A stretch of 58,860 bases of DNA from VGLO01 sp964599285 (GCA_964599285.1 CAZREI010000005.1:1-58860), one strand, 5' to 3'; positions 24,327 through 32,605 are shown, numbered from the stretch's first letter. Notes: generated from the letters alone by a model not told the origin. Translations and numbers: made by a program.

Positions 24327-24740
24327 TTATATGAGATTATATTTTATATATTTTAATAAAATTCCTTTCCGGTGAATGAATAACCTGATGGTAAATAAAA
24401 ATAGCGATAGGTTAATGGCAAAAAATACTAAGCTTGTGACCGGCAGAGCTTCCAGGATAGACAAGGCTACGTCCTGCCACAAGACAAGTGAAAAACGCAG
24501 GTTCCACATCGGCGCGCTGATAAAATAGTTGATGCCCGACGCTCTCCACTGGCTGGCAACCAAGGAAAAAGAAAACGGCAAAATGGCGGCGGAAATAACA
24601 AAAAGAAAAAAGAAAGCAACCAGGATCTGCTTTGTCTGATGAGACTCCTTTTCTTTGCCGATGGCGCATAAAATCCGGTCAAAAAGACCGTCGCAAGGTT
24701 CGCCAGTTTTGGTATTTTGGAAAGAGGTTTGAGGCAACAT
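24327..24740 (-). CDS. Two-span membrane protein, probable partner of the ECF sigma factor
   Basis: Start set at MLPQTSF (the longer frame has no better site). About 137 residues: a soluble N-terminal part of about 40 residues, then spans at about 38-60 and 95-125. It is encoded just after the ECF sigma factor gene and has a cytoplasmic head followed by membrane helices, as anti-sigma factors do, but the zinc-finger HxxxCxxC motif is missing. The role is inferred from position only. Confidence 0.55.
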   Translation of the reverse strand: MLPQTSFQNTKTGEPCDGLFDRILCAIGKEKESHQTKQILVAFFFLFVISAAILPFSFSLVASQWRASGINYFISAPMWNLRFSLVLWQDVALSILEALPVTSLVFFAINLSLFLFTIRLFIHRKGILLKYIKYNLI

Positions 24741-24788
24741 AGTAGTACCATCAGTACGAAAAAAACCCACCATTGGGTTCATCTTAAC

Positions 24789-24910
24789 GCGATACTAATC
24801 TACCAATGTCACATGCCAATGATACTAATAAAAAACGTGTGTTCGTTATTGGTTTCATTGGCATGGCCGCCGCGCCCCGCAGGCGCGGCGGATTAGTAGA
24901 TTGGTATCGC
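24789..24910. repeat. GCGATACT..GGTATCGC palindromic element (family 4)
   Basis: Termini GCGATACTAATCTACCAAT and GATTAGTAGATTGGTATCGC with inner complementary arms and a CCGCCGCGCC/GGCGCGGCGG hairpin. The right terminus encodes the last residues and the stop codon of the sigma factor gene. Confidence 0.8.
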
Positions 24911-25468
24911 TATTTTGGAATTTTTTTTCAGTAGTACCAAACCGCGCCGATGCCGACTCTTGATGGTGTTAATGGGCTCCTGCAGACATTCGGCAATTTC
25001 GCGGAAGTTTAAATATTGGTAATAGTAAAGCCACAGCACCGTATAGTACTTTGCCGAAAGATTTTTGATGGCTTCTAAAAATAATTCGCGCGAACGCCGA
25101 GCTTCTGAAATTTCGCTTGGCAAAAGCGCTTTATCCGGCACCAGGTCTAGCAAAATGTTTTTGCCTTCTTCATTTTCAAAATGGGAAAACGGCACGGACT
25201 TTTTCTTTTTTAAAAAATCTAAAGCAGTATTTTTGGCGATGGTATAAAGCCAGGATTTAAAATTCTTGGTTTGATCTATGTGCTTGGCATTACGCCAGAC
25301 TTTCAAAAAGGTTTCCTGGGTAATGTCTTCAGCCATTTCTTTGTTGTTGACATAGCTTTGGACAAAACCATAAATCGGCGCCAGGTACCGGCGCACCAGC
25401 GCGTCAAGCGATTTTTCATCGCCCTTAAGATAATTGCTAATGAGTTCTTGATCGGAATATTCCTTCAT
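24893..25468 (-). CDS. ECF-type RNA polymerase sigma factor
   Basis: 191 residues. Sigma region 2 (about 24-90, with DITQETFLKVWRN) and region 4 (about 130-185, with the helix-turn-helix LNFREIAECLQEPINTIKSRHRRGL). It directs polymerase to stress or envelope promoters. The last five residues (AIPIY) and the stop lie inside the family-4 repeat terminus GCGATACCAATCTACTAAT, so the present C-terminus was set by the insertion. Just downstream are the likely membrane regulator, a DUF5666-like protein and the LtaS-like enzyme. Confidence 0.93.
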   Translation of the reverse strand: MKEYSDQELISNYLKGDEKSLDALVRRYLAPIYGFVQSYVNNKEMAEDITQETFLKVWRNAKHIDQTKNFKSWLYTIAKNTALDFLKKKKSVPFSHFENEEGKNILLDLVPDKALLPSEISEARRSRELFLEAIKNLSAKYYTVLWLYYYQYLNFREIAECLQEPINTIKSRHRRGLVLLKKNSKIAIPIY

Positions 25469-25506
25469 ACCATTTGTACTTTAACCTACCATTTTGAAAA
25501 TTGCAA

Positions 25507-25592
25507 TGAGGCTACGAAATACGAATTTTTACGAATATACGAAAACCAGCGTTTACACATTCGTATATTCGTAATAAATTCGTATTTCGTAG
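25507..25592. repeat. GCTACGAAATACGAATTT palindrome
   Basis: Left end GCTACGAAATACGAATTT is matched by AAATTCGTATTTCGTAGC at the right end, with further paired ACGAATATACGAA words between. Confidence 0.85.
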
Positions 25593-25598
25593 CTCTTT

Positions 25599-27116
25599 TT
25601 ACGCGAAGCCCGGGAAAAAGTCGGTTTTGATGTGGCTCTGGTGGACGCCCATTTCTTTGAGCGACGCCTTAAATGAATCAATCATTGCCTTGGGGCCTGA
25701 AATATAAAACATCCGTTCCTGGTAATCGGGCACGTTTTTCAAAATCATTTTTTTATCAATCATTCCGCTGCGGCAAGGAAAATCGGCAGGCAAGCCGGCC
25801 GCGTCCAAAAGCACATGCACCGTGGGAATGCCAAGCTTTTCTTGGGCCGCGGCAAATACTTCGCGGTAGGCAATATCAGAAAACGTGGTGTTAGCGTAAA
25901 AAATAATGATGTCGCGTTTTTCATTTTTATCCAAAAGATATTTTACCATGCTCCGGAAAGGCGTGATGCCAATGCCGCCGGCAAGAAACACCAGCTTTTT
26001 TGTTTTGTCGGCGGGCAAGGTAAAATCCCCGGCAAGCTGGCCGGCGACAATATGCTGGCCGGGCGCCAGATCCTGGAGCGCTTTTTTGTAGGAACTGTGC
26101 TTTTGATAAAACTTAACGCCGATGCGCACCTGGTTTTCCGTAGGCGAAGAAGCGATGGTAAAATATCTTCGCATTCCCCTATTGTCTTGGGATCCATGGC
26201 CCAAGGTCCATTCCAAATATTGACCTGGAGTAAAGCGCAAAGGCTTTTTGGGAGTAAAAACAAATTCAAAAGTGCGATTGGCGATGGGCCGTTTTTCTTG
26301 CAACGTCAAGACTAATTTTTGCTTGGGGCTTGCAATGTAAGAAACTATATTGCAAGCAAGTAGAGCCAGCTCCGGACTGAACGATACACCAAGAATATTG
26401 ATAAACGGCGCGAAAAGCACGCCTGCCAGCGCGCCATAAACGATGCGTAAATTCTTTTTTGGCGGCGTAGTGGCCGGTTCCGTAAGCATCACAAAAGCAA
26501 AAAACATCCAGGGCGAATCAAATACGAGTTCCTTTACAATAATCGCCATCTGCTGGCCGTGCCAAATACTATATCCCAAAATGAGCGCCAGGGAAACCGC
26601 AAAGAAACTCAACACCAGATCCCAGCGCTGGAGCTTGCGCGCGATTAAAAATCCAACAACGGCTACCAGCGGCGCCATCCAAACGTTTCCAATCCACCAG
26701 CTGGCATACTGACCGGTAACCATCGCCGCCGCTACAACCCCGAAAGCCGCTGGATTAAAAATGTGCTTTTTTCGGATGGCCAGTAAATACTTTGAGGCCA
26801 TAGCACCAACGCTTGCCACCGCCAAAAATAAAAAATGGCTCAAAGGTTTTGCGGGAGAAATAATCAGCGCCAAAATAAAAACGGTGATGTACACCGATTC
26901 CACATTAGACGGCGCGCGAAAAAGATAAGCCAAAAGCTGGTTTGAAAAGTAGCAGAACAAAAAAATCAACAGGGCGCAAAAGGCAAGGTCAACGGGCTGG
27001 TAGGGCAAGATGCCCAGCAAGCTTAAAGCAAGGGAGGCGACCCATAAAAAAATCAGGCACCAGAAAGTCAACCGGTACATGGTGATTTGGTTTAAAAAAT
27101 TGTCTACGAAAATCAT
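25599..27116 (-). CDS. RnfD/NqrB-like membrane protein fused to a ferredoxin-reductase-type domain
   Basis: 505 residues. The N-terminal half (about 1-270) has about ten hydrophobic spans and resembles NqrB/RnfD, including a MLTEPATTPP segment like the flavin attachment loop of that family (S/T-G-A-T replaced here by EPATTPP). The C-terminal half (about 275-505) is an FNR-type domain: RRYFTIASSP binds FAD, GGIGITPFRSMV binds NAD(P)H, and YISGPKAMIDS ends it, as in NqrF. It would pass electrons from cytoplasmic NAD(P)H through the membrane. The ApbE and FMN-binding genes lie just upstream on the same strand. Confidence 0.85.
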   Translation of the reverse strand: MIFVDNFLNQITMYRLTFWCLIFLWVASLALSLLGILPYQPVDLAFCALLIFLFCYFSNQLLAYLFRAPSNVESVYITVFILALIISPAKPLSHFLFLAVASVGAMASKYLLAIRKKHIFNPAAFGVVAAAMVTGQYASWWIGNVWMAPLVAVVGFLIARKLQRWDLVLSFFAVSLALILGYSIWHGQQMAIIVKELVFDSPWMFFAFVMLTEPATTPPKKNLRIVYGALAGVLFAPFINILGVSFSPELALLACNIVSYIASPKQKLVLTLQEKRPIANRTFEFVFTPKKPLRFTPGQYLEWTLGHGSQDNRGMRRYFTIASSPTENQVRIGVKFYQKHSSYKKALQDLAPGQHIVAGQLAGDFTLPADKTKKLVFLAGGIGITPFRSMVKYLLDKNEKRDIIIFYANTTFSDIAYREVFAAAQEKLGIPTVHVLLDAAGLPADFPCRSGMIDKKMILKNVPDYQERMFYISGPKAMIDSFKASLKEMGVHQSHIKTDFFPGFA

Positions 27117-27165
27117 TACTGTTTTTACAAAAAGAACGATACTCTAATTCTGACGATCGTTAAAA

Positions 27166-27921
27166 TTAGAGTATCACGTATTGGTGAAAGTTATTGGTCA
27201 TGGTGGCCATTTTATTTTTATCTACCATGTAGGCCGCCAAGCCCTGGCGCTTTTGGATAAAACCAATCCCCTCTTCTTGCATAGCAAAAGCGGCCGTGGC
27301 AAACCGGTCGGCTTCGTAAACATTGGGGCCGACTACCGTGATACTGGCCACATCAGCAACAGTTGCTTGCCGATTTTTTGGGTTATAAATGTGCGCGCCC
27401 CTTTCATAATTGCCCGACGTAGCGATCCCCTCATTATGTTTTAAAAAAACTGCCTTGATGATTTCTTTGGTGTTAAAAGGATTTTTGATGCCGACTTTCC
27501 AGCCGCCGCCGCTGGGTCCAAGCCCCGCCACCTGAATATCGCCGCCGGCCTCAATGTAAAAATTTTTAGCGCCGGCATCCGTTAATAATTTGGACGCGTT
27601 CCAAATCGCCCAGCCTTTGACAATTCCCGACGGGTCAAGCCGACCTTCGTTATTTACAATATCAAAATAGCCATTGGTTTCTTCTTTGGTTTTTTGAGCC
27701 AACGCAAAAATTTCTCGCATATCTTCACTCCAAGCATTTTCTGGCAAAAGTCCGTCGTTGATTTTTTCAATCTCGCTGATTTTTTTGTAGGTGCTGAACG
27801 TTTGGTCCACGTAAGCAAAGTAATCAAACACTTTTTCTGTCATCGCCGCCGCCAAAGAATCGGGTTGGCCCAAAATTTCAACCGTCACCGGCATACCCAT
27901 GATGATCCTGATTTCTTTCAT
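27166..27921 (-). CDS. apbE: FAD:protein FMN transferase (ApbE family)
   Basis: Attaches FMN covalently to a Thr of extracytoplasmic flavoproteins, using FAD and magnesium. 251 residues, shorter than many members. Family marks include M-G-M-P-V-T-V-E near the start, DPSGIVKGWAIW (about 111-122), the glycine-rich YIEAGGDIQVAG and an ASITVVGPNVYEAD segment with the metal-binding acid. No signal peptide is visible, although ApbE often acts outside. The substrate is almost surely the FMN-binding protein encoded 1 base upstream. Confidence 0.9.
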   Translation of the reverse strand: MKEIRIIMGMPVTVEILGQPDSLAAAMTEKVFDYFAYVDQTFSTYKKISEIEKINDGLLPENAWSEDMREIFALAQKTKEETNGYFDIVNNEGRLDPSGIVKGWAIWNASKLLTDAGAKNFYIEAGGDIQVAGLGPSGGGWKVGIKNPFNTKEIIKAVFLKHNEGIATSGNYERGAHIYNPKNRQATVADVASITVVGPNVYEADRFATAAFAMQEEGIGFIQKRQGLAAYMVDKNKMATMTNNFHQYVIL

Positions 27922-27922
27922 A

Positions 27923-28381
27923 TTAGATGGCTTTGGAAAGCGCGGATGAGAGCGATTGGATAAATCCTTGGGTGGTCTGGGTGGCGCCCGAAACGATATC
28001 CACGTTGGCGCTCTGGGCTTTTATGGCTTCAGCAACCAGCAAGGGCATGGCCTGGTTGGAAACCTCAGTGGTGTGGCCAGGCGTGTTTGGATATTGCAAA
28101 AACTTAATATCAGTGATGACGTGATTTTTGATGGTCACCTTCACCTGCACCGGTCCGTAAAAAGCGTCAGCAACGGCGCCGGTGTATTGACCATCTTTAT
28201 AACCGCTGGCAGTTTGGGGCGTTGAGCTGACAATCGGACTGGTTTGCGGCGGCGAAGCTTCGGAAGATGTGATAGCGATAGGAGCAACTTTGGCGGGGTT
28301 TTGGTAAAATTCCTGGTAGGCGATATACCCGCCAAGCCCGACACAGGCCAATAAAGAAAGTGTGAGTGTTATTTTTTTCAT
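27923..28381 (-). CDS. FMN-binding-domain protein (RnfG/NqrC-like)
   Basis: 152 residues. N-terminal signal or anchor (about 4-22), a Ser/Pro/Thr linker, then one FMN-binding domain: YKDGQYTGAVADAFYGPVQVKV, HTTEVSNQAMPLL and the attachment motif SGATQTT at 131-137. T134 should carry FMN through a phosphoester bond made by ApbE. It is first in a three-gene row with apbE and the RnfD-reductase fusion, and it would be the outer electron carrier. Confidence 0.9.
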   Translation of the reverse strand: MKKITLTLSLLACVGLGGYIAYQEFYQNPAKVAPIAITSSEASPPQTSPIVSSTPQTASGYKDGQYTGAVADAFYGPVQVKVTIKNHVITDIKFLQYPNTPGHTTEVSNQAMPLLVAEAIKAQSANVDIVSGATQTTQGFIQSLSSALSKAI

Positions 28382-29068
28382 AGCATTAGTTAAAATTCCA
28401 AAATCTAAAAACTGGATTGCCGCGTGTCCGGCTTGCGAGCCGGCACTCGCAATGACGACAAACGAACGTCATCACCGTCATTGCTAATCACTTGAGCCTT
28501 TAGCCGCGAGCGAAGCGTGGCGGGAAGCAATCTTGTTTAGAATTTAAAACATTAGAATTTGGGATTTGTTTAGAATTTAGAGTTTAGAATTTAGAATTTA
28601 TTTTATTTATACGATTTTTAGGTAAAAAAAGCTTCAACATGAGCCTGCTACTATTCTATCAAAAATAATAAGAAAACGTAAGCCGCGTCGTCTTGTATTA
28701 TAGACCTCTTGTAAAATAAGGCTTTACTGCAAATAAAGCCTTTGGACGTAAAATACGCAATAATTTTTCGGCGGACCCTTTGGGTAAGCCGAAAAATTCT
28801 ATCGTATTTTCCGCCCGCAAAGTCTTTATTTTCGTACGAAGCCTTATTTTGCAAGAGGTCTTATGGTCGACGTACTATTCATTCATTAATTTTATACCCT
28901 GAATTACGAAACTCTTTCGTGGGATTTTGCTCAAATTTGGCTGATGGAAATTTGATAGAATTTTTATGCTTAGCTACGCATAAGCATAAAAATTATTGCG
29001 AATTTCCAGCCCGAATTTGGGCAAAATCACCGAAAAATCGTTTAGTATGAGAGGTTTGTAATTCAGGG
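28382..29068. repeat. Gene-free stretch filled by repeats, including two large palindromes
   Basis: 28411-28454 is a GGATTGCCGCG..CGCAATGACG repeat. 28525-28610 is rich in TTTAGAATTTAGA words. 28703-28860 is a palindrome with termini GACCTCTTGTAAAATAAGGC and complement. 28898-29068 is a family-1 element with termini CCCTGAATTACGAAA and complement. Both large ones hold the paired inner motifs TTCTATC and ATTGCG. No gene is seen. Confidence 0.8.
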
Positions 29069-29071
29069 TAA

Positions 29072-29124
29072 CCTACTTTGAATCACGAAATGCTTTCTAT
29101 GGGCATTTGGTAATTCAAAGCATA
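29072..29124. repeat. Short family-1 palindrome before the cupredoxin gene
   Basis: CTTTGAATCACGAAATGC and GCATTTGGTAATTCAAAG enclose only about 17 bases. It looks like an internally deleted copy, ending 4 bases before the ATG. Confidence 0.75.
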
Positions 29125-29128
29125 CATT

Positions 29129-30748
29129 ATGAATCTCGCAAAAAAGACCGTTTTTTTCATTGCTTTGGCGGCGGTGGCGCTGACGGCTTTGTATGTTTCC
29201 ATGCCCGTGCACGCCATCACACTCGATGACCAAATAGCGGCCATCAGAGCCCAAATTGCCGCTCTGCAAAACCAGCTTCAGCAGCTGTTGGGTTTGCAAA
29301 ACAATCCCCAACCCGTTTGGTGCCACACGTTTAATACCAACCTTAGGATAGGCGAAAGCGGACCGGAAATAGCAGCCCTGCAAACTGCCTTGTCTAAAGA
29401 AGGCTTGTTCACCCAGACTGCAAGCAACGGCTTTGCCACCTTTGACGAACCGCTGGCTTCCGCGACGGTTGCCTTCCAGGAAAAGTTCGCTTCTGAAATC
29501 CTGGCACCCAGCAACCTGACCCACGGCACCGGCTTTGTGGGAAACGCCACTCGGGCCAAGTTAAACGCCCTGTTTGGATGCAACGGCAACATTACTAATA
29601 CCGGAGACGACCTTCTGATAAACAGTGTTTCCGGCCCAACCAGCTTAGCGGTCAACCAAACCGGAACCTGGACCATCAATGCCAGCGACCCGGATGACGC
29701 GCGCTTAAACTACTGGGTAAATTGGGGAGACCGAATGCCCTTGATGCCCGGCCTGATGACGCCCTTTAGCCAAACGGCAAGTTTCACCCACAGTTACTTT
29801 ACCGCGGGAACCTACACCATCACCTTCCGCGTCAGCGATACGGAAGGCAACGTGGCTACGCAAACCGCGACAGTAACGGTTGGCAGCCAGGGAAATCTCG
29901 CTCCAACAGCCAACAGCCAGAGCATCAGCACTAACCAGAACACCCAAGCCCAAATCACCCTGACCGGCAGCGACCCGCAAAATTTGCCGCTTACCTTTAT
30001 GGTAGTTTCCAATCCGGCTCACGGCAGTTTGACCGGAACCGCGCCAAACCTGACCTATACCCCAAACGCTAACTTTACCGGCAACGACAGTTTCACCTTC
30101 AAGGTTAACAACGGCAGCCAAGACAGCAACATCGCCACCGTGTCCATTATGGTCAACGGGTCGGGCAATTCCAACCGAACCCCCGTCATCACCAGCGTTT
30201 CCGGACCGGTTAGCCTTGCCATCAACCAAACTGGAACCTGGACCATCAGAGCCAGCGACGTTGACAGCAACACCCTGACCTATTCGGTCATGTGGGGCGA
30301 CGAAGGCCAGATGAGGGCAATGATGGCAAGCCCTATTATATCTTCGGGGCAAACCGCAACCTTCACCCACAGTTACGCAGCCGCGGGGACCTACACGGTG
30401 GTGTTCCATGTCATGGATAGCTCGGGCAACACGGCTACCAGCACGTTGACGGTATCGGTTTTTGGTTCCAGCAGCGGACAGAACCAGCAAAACTCGGTGT
30501 CCGTTATGGACAGCTTTTTCTCGCCAAGAACCATTATCATTTCCGCCGGAACCACCGTCACCTGGACCAATATGGGGTCTATGAACCACACCGTGACCGC
30601 TGATAACGCTTCGTTTGACAGCGGCGCCTTGCCACCAGGCAGCACCTTCTCCAGAACTTTCAACACCCCGGGAACCTTCAATTACTACTGCAGGTTCCAT
30701 GGCGGACCTGGAGGCGTGGGAATGTCGGGCGTAGTGATTGTCCAGTAG
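29129..30748 (+). CDS. Secreted multi-domain surface protein with C-terminal cupredoxin
   Basis: 539 residues. Signal peptide (about 1-29, ending VHA), a short coiled coil (QIAAIRAQIAALQNQLQQLL), a peptidoglycan-binding-type repeat (about 67-150), a PKD-like domain (about 160-255), a cadherin/Big-type domain (about 257-343), a second PKD-like domain (about 350-450), and a plastocyanin-like domain (about 457-539). The cupredoxin has the expected copper ligands: His of MNHTV, Cys and His of YYCRFH and a Met of GVGM. It would be held at the wall and carry electrons or copper. The two PKD units share almost the same opening (SVSGPxSLAxNQTGTWTI). Confidence 0.88.
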   Translation: MNLAKKTVFFIALAAVALTALYVSMPVHAITLDDQIAAIRAQIAALQNQLQQLLGLQNNPQPVWCHTFNTNLRIGESGPEIAALQTALSKEGLFTQTASNGFATFDEPLASATVAFQEKFASEILAPSNLTHGTGFVGNATRAKLNALFGCNGNITNTGDDLLINSVSGPTSLAVNQTGTWTINASDPDDARLNYWVNWGDRMPLMPGLMTPFSQTASFTHSYFTAGTYTITFRVSDTEGNVATQTATVTVGSQGNLAPTANSQSISTNQNTQAQITLTGSDPQNLPLTFMVVSNPAHGSLTGTAPNLTYTPNANFTGNDSFTFKVNNGSQDSNIATVSIMVNGSGNSNRTPVITSVSGPVSLAINQTGTWTIRASDVDSNTLTYSVMWGDEGQMRAMMASPIISSGQTATFTHSYAAAGTYTVVFHVMDSSGNTATSTLTVSVFGSSSGQNQQNSVSVMDSFFSPRTIIISAGTTVTWTNMGSMNHTVTADNASFDSGALPPGSTFSRTFNTPGTFNYYCRFHGGPGGVGMSGVVIVQ

Positions 30749-30800
30749 ATTGATTGTCCAAATTGCCCAGCAAGATTGAATGGAATGAATTCCCAGCGCA

Positions 30801-30836
30801 AAACAAAAACCTTTGAAAAAGGGTTTTTGTGTTACT
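30801..30836 (+). terminator. Terminator of the cupredoxin gene
   Basis: Stem ACAAAAACCTTT/AAGGGTTTTTGT with a short GAAA loop and T-rich tail. Confidence 0.8.
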
Positions 30837-30880
30837 TGTAATAATCGAAGCCGAATGCGGAAAGCATTTTCGTTTCATTT

Positions 30881-31164
30881 TTAAACCGTACCCTAAATTT
30901 ACAACGTTGTAAATTTAGGGTACGGTTTAAAAGCACTTTTCCAAACGTCGTCATTCCCGCCGCAAGCGGGAATCTAGGAGTGACATTGATTACTCTGGAT
31001 CCCAGGTCACAACCTGGGATGACACGGTGTAAGTACGATATAGAGTAAAACGGAAACGTTTCCTTTTTACTCTATATATCGGGTTGATAATGAAAATGGA
31101 GGATATTTTTTCATTTTAAAACCGTACCGCAAATTCACAACGTTGTAAATTTGCGGTACGGTTT
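30881..31164. repeat. Four repeats in tandem before the DGR
   Basis: 30881-30930 is a 50-bp perfect palindrome (half TTAAACCGTACCCTAAATTT). 30947-31024 is a CATTCCCGCCGCAAGCGGGA hairpin with CCCAGGT/ACCTGGG. 31041-31080 is a palindrome ATATAGAGTAAAA..TTTTTACTCTATAT. 31117-31164 is a second family-3 palindrome. These account for the gap between 30749 and 31195. Confidence 0.85.
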
Positions 31165-31195
31165 GGCGAATAGATATACACATAGCCCCTATGCG

Positions 31196-32191
31196 TCAAA
31201 AATAGCGATACGACTTTAAAACTTCATGTTTGAGCTTTCTAGTATTGCCGTGTTTGAGTAGTCCAAGATACGAACTTATGGTTTGCAGGTTTGGCGACCC
31301 GGAAAGTTTCCTTAGCATTTTTCTTTTGGTGGCGGTTCTTAAAATGCGGTGGTCAAAAAAATTCACCCAGCCCAGAAAATCCACGCCCGACGATAAGGTT
31401 TTGATAAACACCTTATCGGGATGCAAGGTAAGTTCCAATCGGCTTTGCAAAAATTCGGCTATGGCAGGAATGAGGCTTTCCAAATACTGTTTATCTTCTG
31501 AAAAAATGACAAAATCATCGGCGTATCTGATGTAACACTTCACTCTCAACTTGTGTTTTGCAAACTGGTCAAATTCGTTCATGTAGATATTGCAAAACAG
31601 CTGGCTGGTCAGGTTCCCCAGCGGCAGACCCGTCTCGGGCCTGCCGCTGTCAAAACTGCCGATGATTTCCTGAAGCAATTCCACAATCTTCTGGTCTCCA
31701 ATTCGTTGAGCTAACAGTTGCAATAATACTTTTTGGTCAATGGAATGAAAAAACTTTCTAATGTCACACTTTAAAATATAGCAAGCCCTGGTGTTATTTT
31801 TAGAAACAATCCGGCTAAATTTCAAAAACCGTTCAATAGCTCGATGGGTGCCTTTGCTATTTTGGCACGAGAACGAATCGGCAATAAACGTGCGTTCAAA
31901 AAACGGATACAAAATTCGATACACGGCATGGTGCAAAAGCCGGTCGCGGACAGTGGCTTTGTGGATGACGCGAGGCTTGGGGTCGGATATGCGAAATACT
32001 TGGTAGCCGCCGTGCCGGTAGGTGCCATTGATAAGATCGCCGTGCAGTGATAGGATATTATCCATCAGGTACAACTGGAATTCCTGGACATCGCGCTTGC
32101 CGCGTTTGCCGCGCAAAAACTCCTGCCAGGCCGAAAGCAGGTTTTCAATATTAATTAACGTTTCAAAATTATGGCTCAAAACAATTTTCAT
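31196..32191 (-). CDS. Reverse transcriptase of a diversity-generating retroelement
   Basis: 331 residues. Copies the template repeat RNA into mutated cDNA that replaces the variable repeat of the target gene. Reverse-transcriptase blocks are in order: first catalytic Asp D143 in ILKCDIRKFF, the DGR-type block 4 LGNLTSQ at 191-197 (family pattern I/V/L-G-x3-S-Q), and YADD at 223-226. No maturase or endonuclease domain follows, which separates it from group II intron proteins. Its start codon lies head-to-head with, and possibly inside, the 5' end of the Avd-like gene. The template and variable repeats are both adjacent, which makes the DGR call firm. Confidence 0.95.
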   Translation of the reverse strand: MKIVLSHNFETLINIENLLSAWQEFLRGKRGKRDVQEFQLYLMDNILSLHGDLINGTYRHGGYQVFRISDPKPRVIHKATVRDRLLHHAVYRILYPFFERTFIADSFSCQNSKGTHRAIERFLKFSRIVSKNNTRACYILKCDIRKFFHSIDQKVLLQLLAQRIGDQKIVELLQEIIGSFDSGRPETGLPLGNLTSQLFCNIYMNEFDQFAKHKLRVKCYIRYADDFVIFSEDKQYLESLIPAIAEFLQSRLELTLHPDKVFIKTLSSGVDFLGWVNFFDHRILRTATKRKMLRKLSGSPNLQTISSYLGLLKHGNTRKLKHEVLKSYRYF

Positions 32192-32209
32192 AGCAACGCT
32201 TCTTCTAAT

Positions 32210-32220
32210 CCCCCCCCCCC
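32210..32220. repeat. C11 homopolymer at the 5' end of the avd-like gene
   Basis: Eleven C in a row. With 11, the ATG at 32171 leads out of the Avd frame. With 10 or 13, it would be read straight through into Avd as MAQNNFHSNASSNPPP plus the family domain. Confidence 0.7.
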
Positions 32221-32231
32221 ATCAGTTTGGG

Positions 32232-32561
32232 TTGAGCATCATCCAAAAGTTAGTCCAGACTTACAAAGTGTGGCACAACTACTTGGACGACTTTCCCAAG
32301 AAATCCCGTTACACCCTAGGGCACAAGATAGATGATTTATTTTTGGAAGTGATAGAAAATATCATCAAAGCCGGCTATGCCACCAAAATTGAAAAAGAGA
32401 TTTTTCTTAAAAGAGCTTCTGTCAACCTGGATGTGCTGAAATTTTTTCTGCAATTATGTTGGGAAATAAAAGTGCTGGAAAATAAGCCTTACATCAATCT
32501 TTCCGAAAAATTAAACGAAATAGGAAAAATGCTGGGAGGATGGCTAAAATCGGTGCAATAA
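32232..32561 (+). CDS. DGR accessory protein (Avd-like four-helix bundle)
   Basis: About 109 residues from TTG at 32232. Avd proteins form pentamers that bind the reverse transcriptase and template RNA and are needed for mutagenic copying. The pattern fits: L-V-Q-T-Y-K-V-W-H-N-Y-L-D-D-F-P-K-K-S-R-Y-T-L-G-type opening, then KIDDLFLEVIENIIKA and a long C-terminal helix with LNEIGKMLGGWLK. The start is uncertain: TTG 32232 has no ribosome binding site, and ATG 32171 is out of frame because of the C11 tract. In most DGRs avd is on the same strand as the reverse transcriptase; here it is divergent. Confidence 0.8.
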   Translation: MSIIQKLVQTYKVWHNYLDDFPKKSRYTLGHKIDDLFLEVIENIIKAGYATKIEKEIFLKRASVNLDVLKFFLQLCWEIKVLENKPYINLSEKLNEIGKMLGGWLKSVQ

Positions 32562-32570
32562 ATTGGTATC

Positions 32571-32599
32571 GCGGCGGCGCGTAGCGCCGCCGCTTTTTT
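32571..32599 (+). terminator. Terminator of the avd-like gene
   Basis: Stem GCGGCGGCGC/GCGCCGCCGC with a 3-base loop followed by six T. Confidence 0.9.
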
Positions 32600-32605
32600 A
32601 TTGTA

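Noticed and set aside
28651..29050. Two open frames over the large palindromes at 28.7-29.0 kb
   Set aside because: They read the arms of inverted repeats on both strands and have no ribosome binding site or family pattern.
29705..30700. 331-residue minus-strand frame under the cupredoxin gene
   Set aside because: A shadow of a GC-rich repetitive coding strand. The plus-strand protein has clear domains and a signal peptide.
31196..32191. Group II intron or retron as explanation for the reverse transcriptase
   Set aside because: No maturase or endonuclease domain, no intron RNA domains V/VI seen, and a perfect TR/VR pair lies beside it.
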